Shown here: in pieces, positions 1 to 10,498 of the stretch | How positions within the stretch are numbered: the first letter of the stretch is position 1 | How the letters are laid out: the number at the start of each line of letters is the position of its first letter | NCBI GenBank assembly: GCA_900239685.1 | Contig: OENT01000628.1 | Coordinates: 27,300-91,299 of the forward strand | Direction: 5' to 3' | Origin: Rotaria macrura | Lineage: Eukaryota > Rotifera > Eurotatoria > Philodinida > Philodinidae | DNA: 64,000 nucleotides | Made by a program: the position numbers and the translations under genes | The notes under the pieces: model-generated | The model's input: only the letters and a program-made list of their open reading frames with translations | What the model was told of the DNA's origin: nothing | The model's database searches: none

Positions 1-1080
1 CAAGAATCATAGGGGAGAAGATAAATCTTTCAGAGGATGAAGATTGAGTATTTTGAAGATATGTTGCAATACACATCATATACTGTAAATCAGTAGTAAT
101 TGTTTGCAAGGTTATGTAGCAATCGGCGGTTGGACTAGAACCACTGCTCAATGTATAGGTACTATCAGGTTTGTTGATGAATCTATAAAGATCGTATAGT
201 CAGTATTGAAAACAGTCACTAGAGTTGCATCACGTTGGTACTGCTGTTTGCATATAGAACAATAATCCGGAGTAATTGAAAATGAATCATTTGAAGTCGA
301 ACTGGCATTGGCTTTAATTTTCACTAGACTTGAGTTCGGTCCACTAATACCTTAGTAGCTGTTAGACGTGGATGAATATATTGGACAGGCGAGATCAGAT
401 ACAGTGGACAGGTACATTGGCGACCCTAGAATAGCATTGATGCCACTACTTGTGTTTGAATGTGTGATGAATTGCACCGATGTATTAGTTGTAAGCAGTA
501 GACCATTCGTGCCTACTAGTGTCATTGATAATCCAGAGTCACTACTAGACACATTTGCGTTGATGTTTCGCCTCCAATTATTACCACTTAACTGAACTGA
601 TGGAATACGATTTTACCTTGGATTCCAGGCATAAGCGAAGCAAAAGAAATAATCAAGGTACTATTGTCTGCAGTGAATAAAATTACAATCGGTTTTGCTG
701 TAGAGCCGGATAATATGTCAGTATTATTGAAGTATGCAGTTAACTTATAACTGAGATTGGATACTGGAATAAGTCCTGATCAATTGTAAGTAAAACATGG
801 TATTCCTGTAACATCATCATCGTTTAATACACATGCATACAACGAGTTCACTGCCAGTGCCACAGAATACTGAGCATAAATAGGCTAATTTCTTAGTAAT
901 GTTAACATAGTTAGATTCGACTTGCGCAACATAAATAGAAGAGATTGCTAAGCTGATGTATGCTGAGACGTGTTTTTCATGAATAATTTCTGATACCCTT
1001 TTCAAAGGCGAAAAAGAAAGAGTTGCTATTGGTCTAGACAACGCGACTTGGCACAGCAAACTCACAGAATAATCAGTCAT
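1..1080 (-). pseudogene. Decayed secreted/surface-type protein gene, 3' side cut by window edge
   Basis: Reading the minus strand, coding-like stretches follow one another in different frames: about 1080-880, then 880-620 with an internal TGA, then 600-355, then 330-170, then 170-1. Each stretch is rich in Ser, Thr and Asn with scattered Cys, as in an extracellular protein, for example SGLIPVSNLSYKLTAYFNN near 745 and a Cys pair (YCSICKQ) near 250. At least three frameshifts and one in-frame stop separate the pieces, and no splice-site pairs explain the jumps. I do not recognise the family. It is either a pseudogene or a region of poor assembly. Its 5' end abuts the transposase fossil at 1.1 kb, so the element may have interrupted it. 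Confidence 0.5.
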
Positions 1081-1097
1081 TCCGACACGTCCTTCAA

Positions 1098-1582
1098 CAA
1101 AAGGAGAAATCCAACAATGGTTGAGAGATAGAAATATTTGTTAAAGCTCAACTGTTAAAACTAGTGGGTGCTAATGGTCCACCTAAAGAATATATTGTGA
1201 GTCATTTTTAAGAGCTATTTCCAGTTTTCAGAACTCAACTGTCCTTCATTGTTTCGTTGAATAGAGTGATCGTATTGGAAACAAATATGGTATAGAAATA
1301 TTTCGTCTTCCAAAACTACACTGTAGCCTCAATCCTATTGAATTGTCATGGAATAATCTGAAGCAATTTGTTCGTGATCAAAACACGACGTTTCATCAGG
1401 ATGATGTAAAACAACTGATTGAACAGCTTATGGTGGCGATGGGTGATAAACGTGCAACTTCGTATTTTCATCATGTTCGTGGAATTGAAGAAATGTTCAA
1501 AACAGCGGATGCAATTATGAAAGAAAATATCGAACCAAATTTACAATCTGACACTGAGGAAACAGATTCAGATGACGAGTAG
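1098..1582 (+). pseudogene. Tc1/mariner-type (DDE_3) transposase fossil, C-terminal part
   Basis: Three blocks of a DDE_3 transposase appear in order. The first is TKGEIQQWLRDRNI (from about 1098). The second is KAQLLKLVGANGPPKEYIV (about 1144-1200, another frame). The third, in one frame from about 1290 to the stop at 1582, has RLPKLHCSLNPIELSWNNLK. That last block carries the NPIE motif whose Glu is the third catalytic acid of the DDE triad. The first two catalytic Asp residues and the DNA-binding domain are missing, and the blocks are separated by stops and a frameshift. The tail ends in an acidic run (TEETDSDDE). This is a dead copy. No terminal inverted repeats or TA duplication could be assigned. 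Confidence 0.8.
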
Positions 1583-2267
1583 TAAAATATAGAATAACAG
1601 TTCTTTTCCTATTCCTAATTATTTTAATCTAGTATGTTTTTGTGTATGGACAATAAAATGTCTATTGTCATAATAGATTGATTAGAAACAGAAGGATAAT
1701 AAGATCAAGCAGACTGAAATAAAAAGATTGTCTCGCAGGCAAGAGCTTAAATATCAGCATTCTTGCAGTTATGCACTCATGACCTCAACATAAGATTACG
1801 AATCAATGCAAAAATGAATTGTTTCATGTTGTTTAGTATAGTAAAAACATCTGTATTCTGAATATATTTTCAATATTTTTCGTGTTTTAGCGAGAAGCGC
1901 CATACATATAATTTCACTGTTGAAAGACTTCTAGTGTTTCTAGTGAGGAAAATCATAAAATTCCTTCGATACCAATGTGAAGAGAGTATGTTGGGGTACA
2001 TACATCATGAAAAAAAGTTCGCTAATACACGCTTCATTTCGTCGACAAAAGCTCCCATCACAAAATACTTCGAGTGATCACTTTCCCACATAGGTATCTG
2101 TCCCCGGCCCTTCTCTATGGAACGCTGAAAAGCGCATATCGATATAACCTTTCAATGAAAAATTATACGACTTTCTTTCATCTGTCTCTTTTAAAAATCT
2201 CGATAGTAGTATGTTTTAATCACATTATCAAATAAAAGGAAGGAATTACGTGTATATGTTAGAATAA

Positions 2268-2342
2268 CACGAGACGGGACGGGATGTCTCGGATAAGGCG
2301 GTGCAGGATGCAGGACGGGACGGGACAACTTTTTTGTTATCC
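2268..2342. repeat. GC-rich GGGACGGGA patch
   Basis: A short GC-rich island with repeated GGGACGGGA and GTGCAGGATGC in otherwise very AT-rich DNA. A similar word, GTCGTGCAGGATGC, occurs at about 57543, so this may be an eroded end of a dispersed transposon family. No terminal repeat pair was found. Confidence 0.4.
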
Positions 2343-2935
2343 CGCGGAGGTCTGATACTTACTAATATTCTAGTAGAATCTTGATTTAAGACTTCTTCAA
2401 GTGTACCTACAAACGTAAAAGGTCATTTTAATGAAGAACATCAATGAAATATTTGATACATTAGAGTCACATGCTCAAGGGAGCAAAGAGACAAAAAAAT
2501 ATTGATGGGCTCAACGAGATTTAAGAATATGAACCTCTAGGAAAATTTGTGTGTTTCATGATACTATTTCCAAGCAATAAAATTCTAAACTCCAAGTAAA
2601 TATTTCATATTACATAATCTGAAGCTAACGTAGATTTAGTCATGTTACTGTAAGAAAATGTTCTACGTCATAGAATAGTTCAAAACTTTCCTTTAAAAAT
2701 CAATCGACAGTAACAGTGACATGATTTTTTGTTCGAAATGGAAGTAGTAGTGTCTACCTAACAATATACCTGGTCTCTTTTATGAAAACCTATGTGAGCT
2801 TTTGATTCATTGAAAAAGATTGTAGTCATCATTTGAACATAATTATCTCATGTTGTTCATGTAGTAAGATAATAAATCTTGTTCTATCAAACCTCAGAAT
2901 ATTTATATAGATGGGTTAGCAAACGACTACCATTG

Positions 2936-3133
2936 CCCAGGACGAAAGCTCCCAATCGGCTGCTATTGAATGTCGGAAACTGTCGGAATCCTGGTATTCC
3001 GACTGGGGTAACGCTTATTCCGAGAAAACTTCCTGTTGGAATCAAATATTAAGGATTCCGATAACTTTCAACGGATTTCTATTGGATTCGATAGGATTCA
3101 GCAGAGTCCATTAGTCAGATGAATTTTCCTGGG
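2936..3133. mobile_element. CCCAGG...CCTGGG MITE, diverged copy
   Basis: Starts CCCAGGACGAAAG and ends GAATTTTCCTGGG, so the outer six bases form a terminal inverted repeat. The interior is packed with GGATTCC/GGAATCC/ATTCCGA words. It matches the better preserved element at 26711-27058 in termini and internal vocabulary. A TA target duplication is not kept here (flanks TG and TC). Confidence 0.55.
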
Positions 3134-4228
3134 TCGTTTGTCAAATTTTTTAGACGGCAAGGTTCTGTTCATTATCCGTCCTATAATTGTCGTACTCTTC
3201 ACAAATAAATCAATGCCAGCATGATATTTCACTACTATTTTATTAGCATCTATTCGCCTTGCAGACACATACACAAAAGAAAGTAAGTTTTTTGATAAGA
3301 CTCTTTATTTCATAAAAGAGGACAATTCTCACTGTTATAGCTATTGGAAAAGTTCAAGTATTGTGAAAATTCTAGTTGAAATGAGTTTTGTAGTCGACAA
3401 ACAAAATGAAATATTTGTTGAAGTAAATCAAATGGCATGAGATGGGTTCAAGTATATCATGAAACGAATCGATGAAAATAGATTCGTTGACAGTAATCCT
3501 TCTAGAGAATTATCACAAAGGAAATAAGAAGACATTTTTAATTTGATAAGCATAGGATATAACAAATAAAAATTTGCAACAACTATATAACACTATGTGA
3601 ATACTGCTGATGCTTTCTTTTCATTTGTATTTCAGAAACATTGGATACCAGTAAAACACGTCAATTTTTTTCTACTGTGAGTCGTTTGTGCTTTTCATGA
3701 ATGTCAATATCGATGGAAAGAGTAAAACTGAAACAAGCATCGCCTATATAAATGTTTTGAATTCATATTCTATTCATTCATTTGAATTATCACACGTCTA
3801 TAATCTGTGTACTTTTTCGAATTGCTCTACTGAATGATAATACAATCCTTATACAAGCTGTATTGAATGCGTCATACTACTCAAATTAATTTTTAGTAGG
3901 AATAAAAATCATTCTAGGTTTAACATGTTTCTTTTTCGTCTATAGTAAACTCTCATCCAATGGTGCGTAAATAAAACCAAGTCTTGATGTATTTTGAAGA
4001 ACATTCTGTGTCAACCTTTTCATTGCGTCATTGGCATTCAAAACCATCGGATGATGTCAACATGTAATCGAACTAAAATCTTTACTCAATCTAAACCGAT
4101 AGGAACACTTCAATGTTTTATTTTATCGTGATATTACGTCTTTTCGAATTTTTTCATGTAATTATAGCTGGAATACGGATGACACTGTAGTACAAATAAA
4201 CTCATGTATTGAAAGGCATCGTATTTAG

Positions 4229-5041
4229 CTAGTTTTTATAGGTTAACTCAGCCAACACTGGTAAATGATCTGATAAATAAAAATTGTTGAAGGAATCAGT
4301 AATATGTGTATGCTGCAATACTGTGAAATGTGCCGATGTAATGAAAATATAGTCGATCCGATCGCCTATTCCATTCTTTACGTCGAAGGTAGACCAAGTG
4401 CCATGTGGGCCAGAGTGAGGCGATTCTGTCGAAAGTTTGGCATCTTGAAAATTGGTGTTTTTCATAATGATACTATAGGGATCAGAGTCGGGGTTTGAAT
4501 TCAAGTCTCCAGTTAATATTGTCGGTGTTGAATATCCGGCAATCTGCTCTATTCGACGTAAGATAAGATGGGCACTTTCTCGACGAGCTTTTAAACCTTT
4601 GTGATCGAAATGCGTATTAAAATAAAAGAAGACCTTGTTCGTTTGTCGATCGCTAAGCTTCACCCAACTGCATATACGGGTTATAGCCGCATCCCATCCT
4701 TTAGAACTAGGTGTGTCTGGAGCTTCTGACAACCAAAATGTACCTTGGTCTTTGAGTTCGAAACGATCGCGACGATAAAATATGGCACAAAATTCACCAC
4801 TGACTCCGCCATCATTTCTACCAACACCATAATAGTCATAATTTGATAATCCAGCTTTTAAATCAGCCATTTGTTGAGGACCCGGTTCTTGAACACCCAA
4901 GAGATCAGGCAGATAATGTTTAATAAGATCAATAACACGATCTTTTCGATGACACCATCGATTTCCTCCGTCTTTGATACTATCGTTGCGAATATTGTAA
5001 GTCATTAGGCGAACCGAAGGCAAACACGTTTGAGATGACAT
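4229..5041 (-). CDS. Endonuclease/exonuclease/phosphatase family protein
   Basis: A 270-residue intronless protein covering a complete EEP metal-dependent phosphodiesterase fold. Motifs are visible in order: MTYNIR near residue 13 (metal-site Asn16), GVQEPG (Glu52, metal ligand), GVGRNDGG, FWLSEAPDTPSSKGWDAA, NTHFDHKG (catalytic His), GDLNSNP (Asp/Asn pair), DRIDYIF and SDHLPV (terminal Asp-His). The FWLSE.P..PS.KGWDAA signature is typical of a bacterial and fungal EEP subgroup (COG3568-like) rather than of animal APE1, CCR4 or sphingomyelinases. There is no signal peptide or membrane segment, so it is probably cytosolic. The substrate cannot be read from sequence: phosphodiester or phosphomonoester. 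The start at 5041 is the first ATG and directly precedes the fold. Lack of introns and the bacterial-type motifs suggest horizontal acquisition, which is inference. Confidence 0.88.
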   Translation of the reverse strand: MSSQTCLPSVRLMTYNIRNDSIKDGGNRWCHRKDRVIDLIKHYLPDLLGVQEPGPQQMADLKAGLSNYDYYGVGRNDGGVSGEFCAIFYRRDRFELKDQGTFWLSEAPDTPSSKGWDAAITRICSWVKLSDRQTNKVFFYFNTHFDHKGLKARRESAHLILRRIEQIAGYSTPTILTGDLNSNPDSDPYSIIMKNTNFQDAKLSTESPHSGPHGTWSTFDVKNGIGDRIDYIFITSAHFTVLQHTHITDSFNNFYLSDHLPVLAELTYKN

Positions 5042-5674
5042 GATTCTCTAAATGTGAAGTAAAATGCAAAAAGTTCTATCAATATGTTTTAGAAATATGA
5101 ATTCGATAATAAACTATAGTTTCCATAAGTCACGAGGAAGATTGAAGGAAAATGAAAGAGGATGATACAATAAGTACAAAGCGAAATCAATTCCTTAACA
5201 ATAACTGATTCATGTTGCAACCAGGTGCCTTTGTATTCGTCAAAAAACAGAACAAGCGTTTCATACTATAAAAATTACAGTAATTACAATAATATATCGC
5301 CATCTATATTCTTAAACGAACCCATCGGATTACTGTCGAACACCTACTGAGTTTGATATACTAATCATAAGAAAAAAAACATTAATAAGTTAGAATACAT
5401 TTTCAAATACTCTTCACCGATGATTAGTTTATTCTCTTAGATCAAAATAGGACTCAAATATCCCAAAATGTGTTATGTGATGTGGTCTAGCTGTAAGCGA
5501 AATTCTATCTAGAAAAAGCTATCAGCGATTTGTGTTGTTTGCCATACTATGAACAGCATCGATGCTATTTCCAGCCGTGTTATCCAATCCTGTTTGGATT
5601 TGTGCATGAATACCATAAACGAACACAAGAAGAGAGAAAATGAAGAAACTCAACACCTTGAAAGATATAATGTA

Positions 5675-6051
5675 GGCGTATGCACCAGTGCTATATAGTC
5701 GATACCAAAGATGAACGTTTTTCGGTATCTAAAATTTCCAGTCCTCACTGGTCCTTCAGCTCATTTTTAGTCAGTTTTGATAAGGCTATCCAACGGAACT
5801 ATCAGAATTTACAAAACTAGATGAAAAGAAAAAATGAGTGCAGGGGGGAGAGGTAGTCAAAACTCGAAATTTTACCAGTCCCTCCAGTCGTTTTTGCTTT
5901 TCATCGACTTCTGTAAATTCTGATAGTACCATTGGATAGCCTTATCAAAACTGACTAAGAATTAACTGACGGACCAGTAAGGATTGGTGATTTTAGATAC
6001 CAAAAAGCGTTCATCTTTGATATCGACTATGCAGCACTGGAGCATACCTAT
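5675..6051. mobile_element. Foldback MITE with 9-bp target duplication
   Basis: Two arms of about 170 bp are inverted copies of each other. The left arm begins GGCGTATGCACCAGTGCT; the right arm, reverse-complemented, begins ATAGGTATGCTCCAGTGCTG. Both continue through GTCGATA.CAAAGATGAACG and TCAGTTTTGATAAGGC with roughly 85-90% identity by eye. The spacer is short and G-rich. The 9-bp direct repeat TATAATGTA flanks it at 5666-5674 and 6052-6060. Size, long arms and 8-9-bp duplication suit a MULE- or hAT-mobilised non-autonomous element. No coding capacity. Confidence 0.8.
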
Positions 6052-6134
6052 TATAATGTAACCGTGTACAATCACAGGTTGATTGCATACGACAAAAGGA
6101 TTTGTGATAATGATACATCAAATAGTTTTTGTGA

Positions 6135-6154
6135 CTATATATATATATATATAT
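6135..6154. repeat. (TA)n microsatellite
   Basis: About ten TA dinucleotides in a row, just beyond the foldback MITE. Confidence 0.9.
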
Positions 6155-8974
6155 GGTAGCCGTAGCCGTAGCTCTGTGATAAACAACACTTATCCCTGAG
6201 GTTACACTAAGTTGATCGGGAATTACAGAATGTGCGCAATCGAACTTCATTCAATATACGAGTTTTTTTTATAGCATGTGATTTTGCAAGTATTTCTCAT
6301 AGCGTCCCCCTTTAAACATCGAATACTCAATCCAAACACACCATGCATGATAATACCGTATGAGAGCACATAGGCATAATTCATTCTCGTTTTTGCTTCT
6401 CAAAAACACTTTTCTGCTCTATAAAAGTTAAAACGAAAAGCAAATAATTAGTGGTGGTTCATAGCATTTAATTGTCGTCGATATCCAAAGAGAAATTTTC
6501 AGTCTGTCAAAATCAAAGGAATCAAACAAGTAAACTTTATGCGATAATGTTTTTTCGAAAAACAAATACAAAAATTGCTCACACTCATGTTGTTTACTTC
6601 AATCTCTGCCAATGACTCCATGGCCGATCTGCTTTAAGGAAAAAAGCAACGAATCAATGTATCATCTTGTTACAAAGGCTTGTATTGAAAGAGAAGAGAA
6701 ACAAGACAATTCTTATATGAATTCAAGACATTCCATTGATTTTATGCCTTTTCCATGGAAAAAGAAATTATTGCTTCTCCTGTCTAAAACACGTGTACAT
6801 ACAAGACCTTTTCTTACGTCACTGCTACCATGGTTGTCTTGAATGAATAGTAGTCGAACGAATGTCTCATATATTCATACGTTTTCGTCTGGAGGATGTT
6901 CAGCACATATTCAAATGCATAAACATATAATATGATTCAACTACACATCGACTTTGTAGAAGAATATTTTTATTTTATTTGAAGAGAGACGATTAGCATA
7001 CACGAGTCAGTGTGTATTCGACAGAAAACTAATAGAGAGATGCTGAAGTTTCTTTCACTTGACTTCACATTTCATATGAATCGCATGTGCTTGTGATATT
7101 TTGCGAATCGGATCATTTTCAGACGTACGTTGAGTTTGAATCACTAGGACTTTTTCAATGCTCTTCTTAACAGATGAACGAGACAAAAAAAATCAAAGTC
7201 TCACCAATTTAAACATGAACTTGAAGTACTCGTTTAATATGTAATGTCAGTATATAGCAATCGAACCGTTCAGTGTGTTTTCTCAGAACTTGATAAATCG
7301 ACCTCATGTTATGTGAACAATGTTTCAGTTCGATTATTCGCGAATCTTACAACTGTCGAGTGTTGTTTTAGCTATATTTACCGTTAAACTTAAGTAGGGT
7401 CAAAATGGTGCAGTATTCGGAAACATAGATGTTTAGAGTTAGTGAATTATCTCAACAGGATATATTTCTTCGATTTAGTTTTGAGGTGCTGAAGGAGTAC
7501 AGGAATCTCATTTGCTTCCAGTTAGTTTTTCTGAGTCATTAAGACTAATATTATGGATAGTTAGTGTACTAGCATACTGTGAACGGTGTGAAAATCGCTA
7601 TCAATCGGAATATAAAGAAGATCTTGCTACTCTTTTTCTCAAGAAGTTTTGAGATTTGAAAAAAGTCTAGCACCACAGTAACAGCAAAACAACGCCCATT
7701 CCCAAATTATAGAAAATCTACTGTTAGTGGTCTTCTTTCGGTGAGTACTGAAACTCATCATCTTCCATCATAAATTCTTTAGTACTGCTGCATTTATGAA
7801 GAATGATGTATAATTAAAACGATAAGATTCAAATCACTACAATGAGTGATAATTATATTAGTGATTTGATGAAGTTCAAGATTTTTCTAAACGCGTTAGC
7901 ATTATTACACCAATAAAAAACCAAATAAAAGAAGATATTAGAAAGAGATGTGTGTAGCAGAAATATGTCATGATGCTTTATACTGAATATGAAACAAAAA
8001 TGTTGCATTTATTTTGATATCTAATAGAAAACAAAATGATTCGCCAAGAGACTTAAGTACAGCGAGAAAATTTTATATCCGAGACAAACGTCAAACTTTC
8101 AAGTGAAAAATTAATGTTTGTAAGATTTAGAGATAAATACATCGCATTCAGAGAACCAACTATGATTTATTCAGTCATTTTTCAAAGAAAACTTCACAAA
8201 AACCTCTGTGTTGGGTTTAACACTCATTACTTTTAGAAACAATTCGCCTACAGTCGAATGCATAAGATTTCCTAAGATATCTGGTGGCCTCTCAGTGCAC
8301 TGCCTTCAAAGATGTCATTAATTTTGCACGAATGATGTTTCTAGAATTTCAAAACTAATGATTTAAACTTTGATGTTTACTTATTTAGGAAGCCACTCTC
8401 AAGGTTTTTGTTAATCCATACAAGTAAATTTTTTGAACAACCAGCAAATATATGTGGTGAAATATTCGATAGTATAGTTAAAGGGAAATCTAATCAGAAC
8501 TCTCTCTTATGTTCACCAGACGCATCTCCGTTATGAATCTAGGATTCTTTTTATGTGACATGGTTCACTAGAAATGAATGGAAGATCGTGGTCATTACTT
8601 TGAAGTTGGCGAGTGATAGTGGCAGAATTCTATTTTAAGCATTGTATATCAAGAAAACTGAATGTTATTTTTTTGTGAAATTTGGCGATCGTTCCCAATC
8701 TTCGCTGGCCTATCTGGCACTGATTTAATACAAATGATTAATAAATTATAAGCTTCCTTAAATTGTATGATAAATAATTAGATAATGGTGAACCACAAAT
8801 TTCATTGAAAATTTTAGAACCGTGAAAGTACTTTTAATCGAATGCAAGCGTGAATGGCGATATTTTAATTTGTTTGCTCTTGGTTTATCTACAAGTAAAT
8901 CAAAAGTTTCTTCAGCTACGGGCTGACTGTGTTCACAAAATCAAACCAAGATGTAATTAGCAGATATATTTTTA
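6155..8974. other. Gene-free AT-rich stretch
   Basis: Only short open frames without family resemblance, codon continuity or paired splice sites, including one of 76 codons at 6612-6842. No inverted repeat was noticed. Confidence 0.55.
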
Positions 8975-10498
8975 TTACAGAGAATAAGCTTGTCTCAACA
9001 AATCCGCAGCTTTCTCAGCTAAAGCATAAATTGTCATACAAGGGCCAGTTTTGGATACAAAATCCGTTGGAAATACGGATCCATCCACTACACGAAGATT
9101 TTCTAGCCCATGCACCTTAAACTCTTTGTCAACCACCGATGTTTTTGGGTCTTGTCCCATTGCACATGTACCGATGAAATGATTTGCAGGTACAAGCCTA
9201 TTACGGATATAATTCGGCAAATCTGCATCTTGAATTCCTGGTGAAATTTCAGTCACTTCAGCAATTTCTTTGATCGCATTCGTAGACATCACTCGTCGAA
9301 CGTAATCAATAGCATCTATGAATAACTGGATGTCTTTTTCATCTTGTAAGTAATTCAAAGTTACTTTCGGCGGTACGAGTGGGTTGGAACTATACAACGA
9401 AACAGAACCAGGGGCGGATTTCGGTGAACCGTTAAAGATATGCACATAGAGACGTTTTGTCAAGGGATTCGATTTTAGAACGATGAATAAATCAGAGTTT
9501 GTTGCAGTTGTCTTTACTTTACGATTGACTAAAGCAACAGGTATGCATTGATCAAGTGGTAAATTCTTTACTTCGTATTCTAATATGATTAGACCATTGT
9601 CAATCAAGTTCTTTCCAACTTGAGTCAATTCATGCTTCACTTGTATACTATTTTTTTCGAGCATTTCTAGATCACCTATGCCTGATAGTAGCAGTAGATG
9701 AGGACTAAAAAATACGCCTGCAGACAAAATATATTCTTTGCGAGCCACAGCCATAAAATAACCTTTCGATGAGACGAATAATAGACTGTCAATACGTTTT
9801 TCCATTGAATTCACGTTGAATTTTGTTACAGTTGCACCTGTAATAAGAGTGAGATTTGAATGTTTCTCTAAAGCAGGTATCAAGTATTCCGATGCACTCC
9901 AGTGTCTTAATCCATTGACGAATATCGATGGTTCGAATGACAAGCCATAATCAATAGGGCCTGCTAAATCGTTGGTAAAAGTTTCATCGAGTTCATTCGC
10001 AATCTTTTTCCATAGATCAGAAAACACAGGTTCATTAGCGTACATCATACGTAATGGACCGTGTTCTCCATGAGTTCCATCGACCGAGCATAATGGTGTT
10101 GTCTCAAACTTTTCAACCATTCTATAATACTTCGACATATGTTTGGAACCGAATGATTCATCACCGCTGGCCTTAACAAGTAAATCGCATTCACTTTTAG
10201 TCATTCGCTCTATTCCACCCCAATTTAAGCTATTGCCTCCAAGACTGTTCCAAACAAGTAATTCCAATGTTCGATTGTTTAGATTTGAGAATGGTACATG
10301 AACTAGATGATGTTTAAACTGAGGATCCTGCAACAGTTGTCTAAATAGCGACTTCTGTTTCATTAACGGATTTTCTGTATCGTTTGATCCGCTTGATAAC
10401 AGTAAAACTTGAAAGCCATATTCAGCTAGTCTTGCAGCTACAACACAGCCAGCAGTACCACCTCCAACGATAATAAAATCGGCATGAATTTCTTCCAT
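8975..10498 (-). CDS. GMC-family FAD oxidoreductase (choline dehydrogenase-like)
   Basis: A 507-residue intronless protein of the glucose-methanol-choline oxidoreductase family, which oxidises alcohols or sugars with FAD. The ADP-binding motif IIVGGGTAGCVVAARL lies at residues ~9-24. NSLGGNSLNWGG (near 85-95) is the FAD-contacting GMC signature. ILSAGVFFSPHLLLLSGIGD (near 260) is the second PROSITE-like GMC motif. The C-terminal block has the catalytic His440 in NHFIGTCAMG, then VVDGSVFPTDF. The second catalytic position, normally Asn or His about 44 residues later in an N-P-x-x-T context, reads G-P-C-M-T (Gly485), so catalysis may be altered. Length is a little short for the family (usually 530-600). 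No signal peptide or transit peptide is seen. Start at 10498 precedes the Rossmann strand by nine residues. Intronless, possibly horizontally acquired. Confidence 0.9.
   Translation of the reverse strand: MEEIHADFIIVGGGTAGCVVAARLAEYGFQVLLLSSGSNDTENPLMKQKSLFRQLLQDPQFKHHLVHVPFSNLNNRTLELLVWNSLGGNSLNWGGIERMTKSECDLLVKASGDESFGSKHMSKYYRMVEKFETTPLCSVDGTHGEHGPLRMMYANEPVFSDLWKKIANELDETFTNDLAGPIDYGLSFEPSIFVNGLRHWSASEYLIPALEKHSNLTLITGATVTKFNVNSMEKRIDSLLFVSSKGYFMAVARKEYILSAGVFFSPHLLLLSGIGDLEMLEKNSIQVKHELTQVGKNLIDNGLIILEYEVKNLPLDQCIPVALVNRKVKTTATNSDLFIVLKSNPLTKRLYVHIFNGSPKSAPGSVSLYSSNPLVPPKVTLNYLQDEKDIQLFIDAIDYVRRVMSTNAIKEIAEVTEISPGIQDADLPNYIRNRLVPANHFIGTCAMGQDPKTSVVDKEFKVHGLENLRVVDGSVFPTDFVSKTGPCMTIYALAEKAADLLRQAYSL

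Larger units (their letters stand above)
1583..4228. other. Gene-free AT-rich stretch
   Basis: No convincing coding exon on either strand. It contains a GC-rich patch near 2.3 kb and a short CCCAGG-ended MITE near 3.0 kb, listed separately. The remainder shows no structure I can support. Confidence 0.6.
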
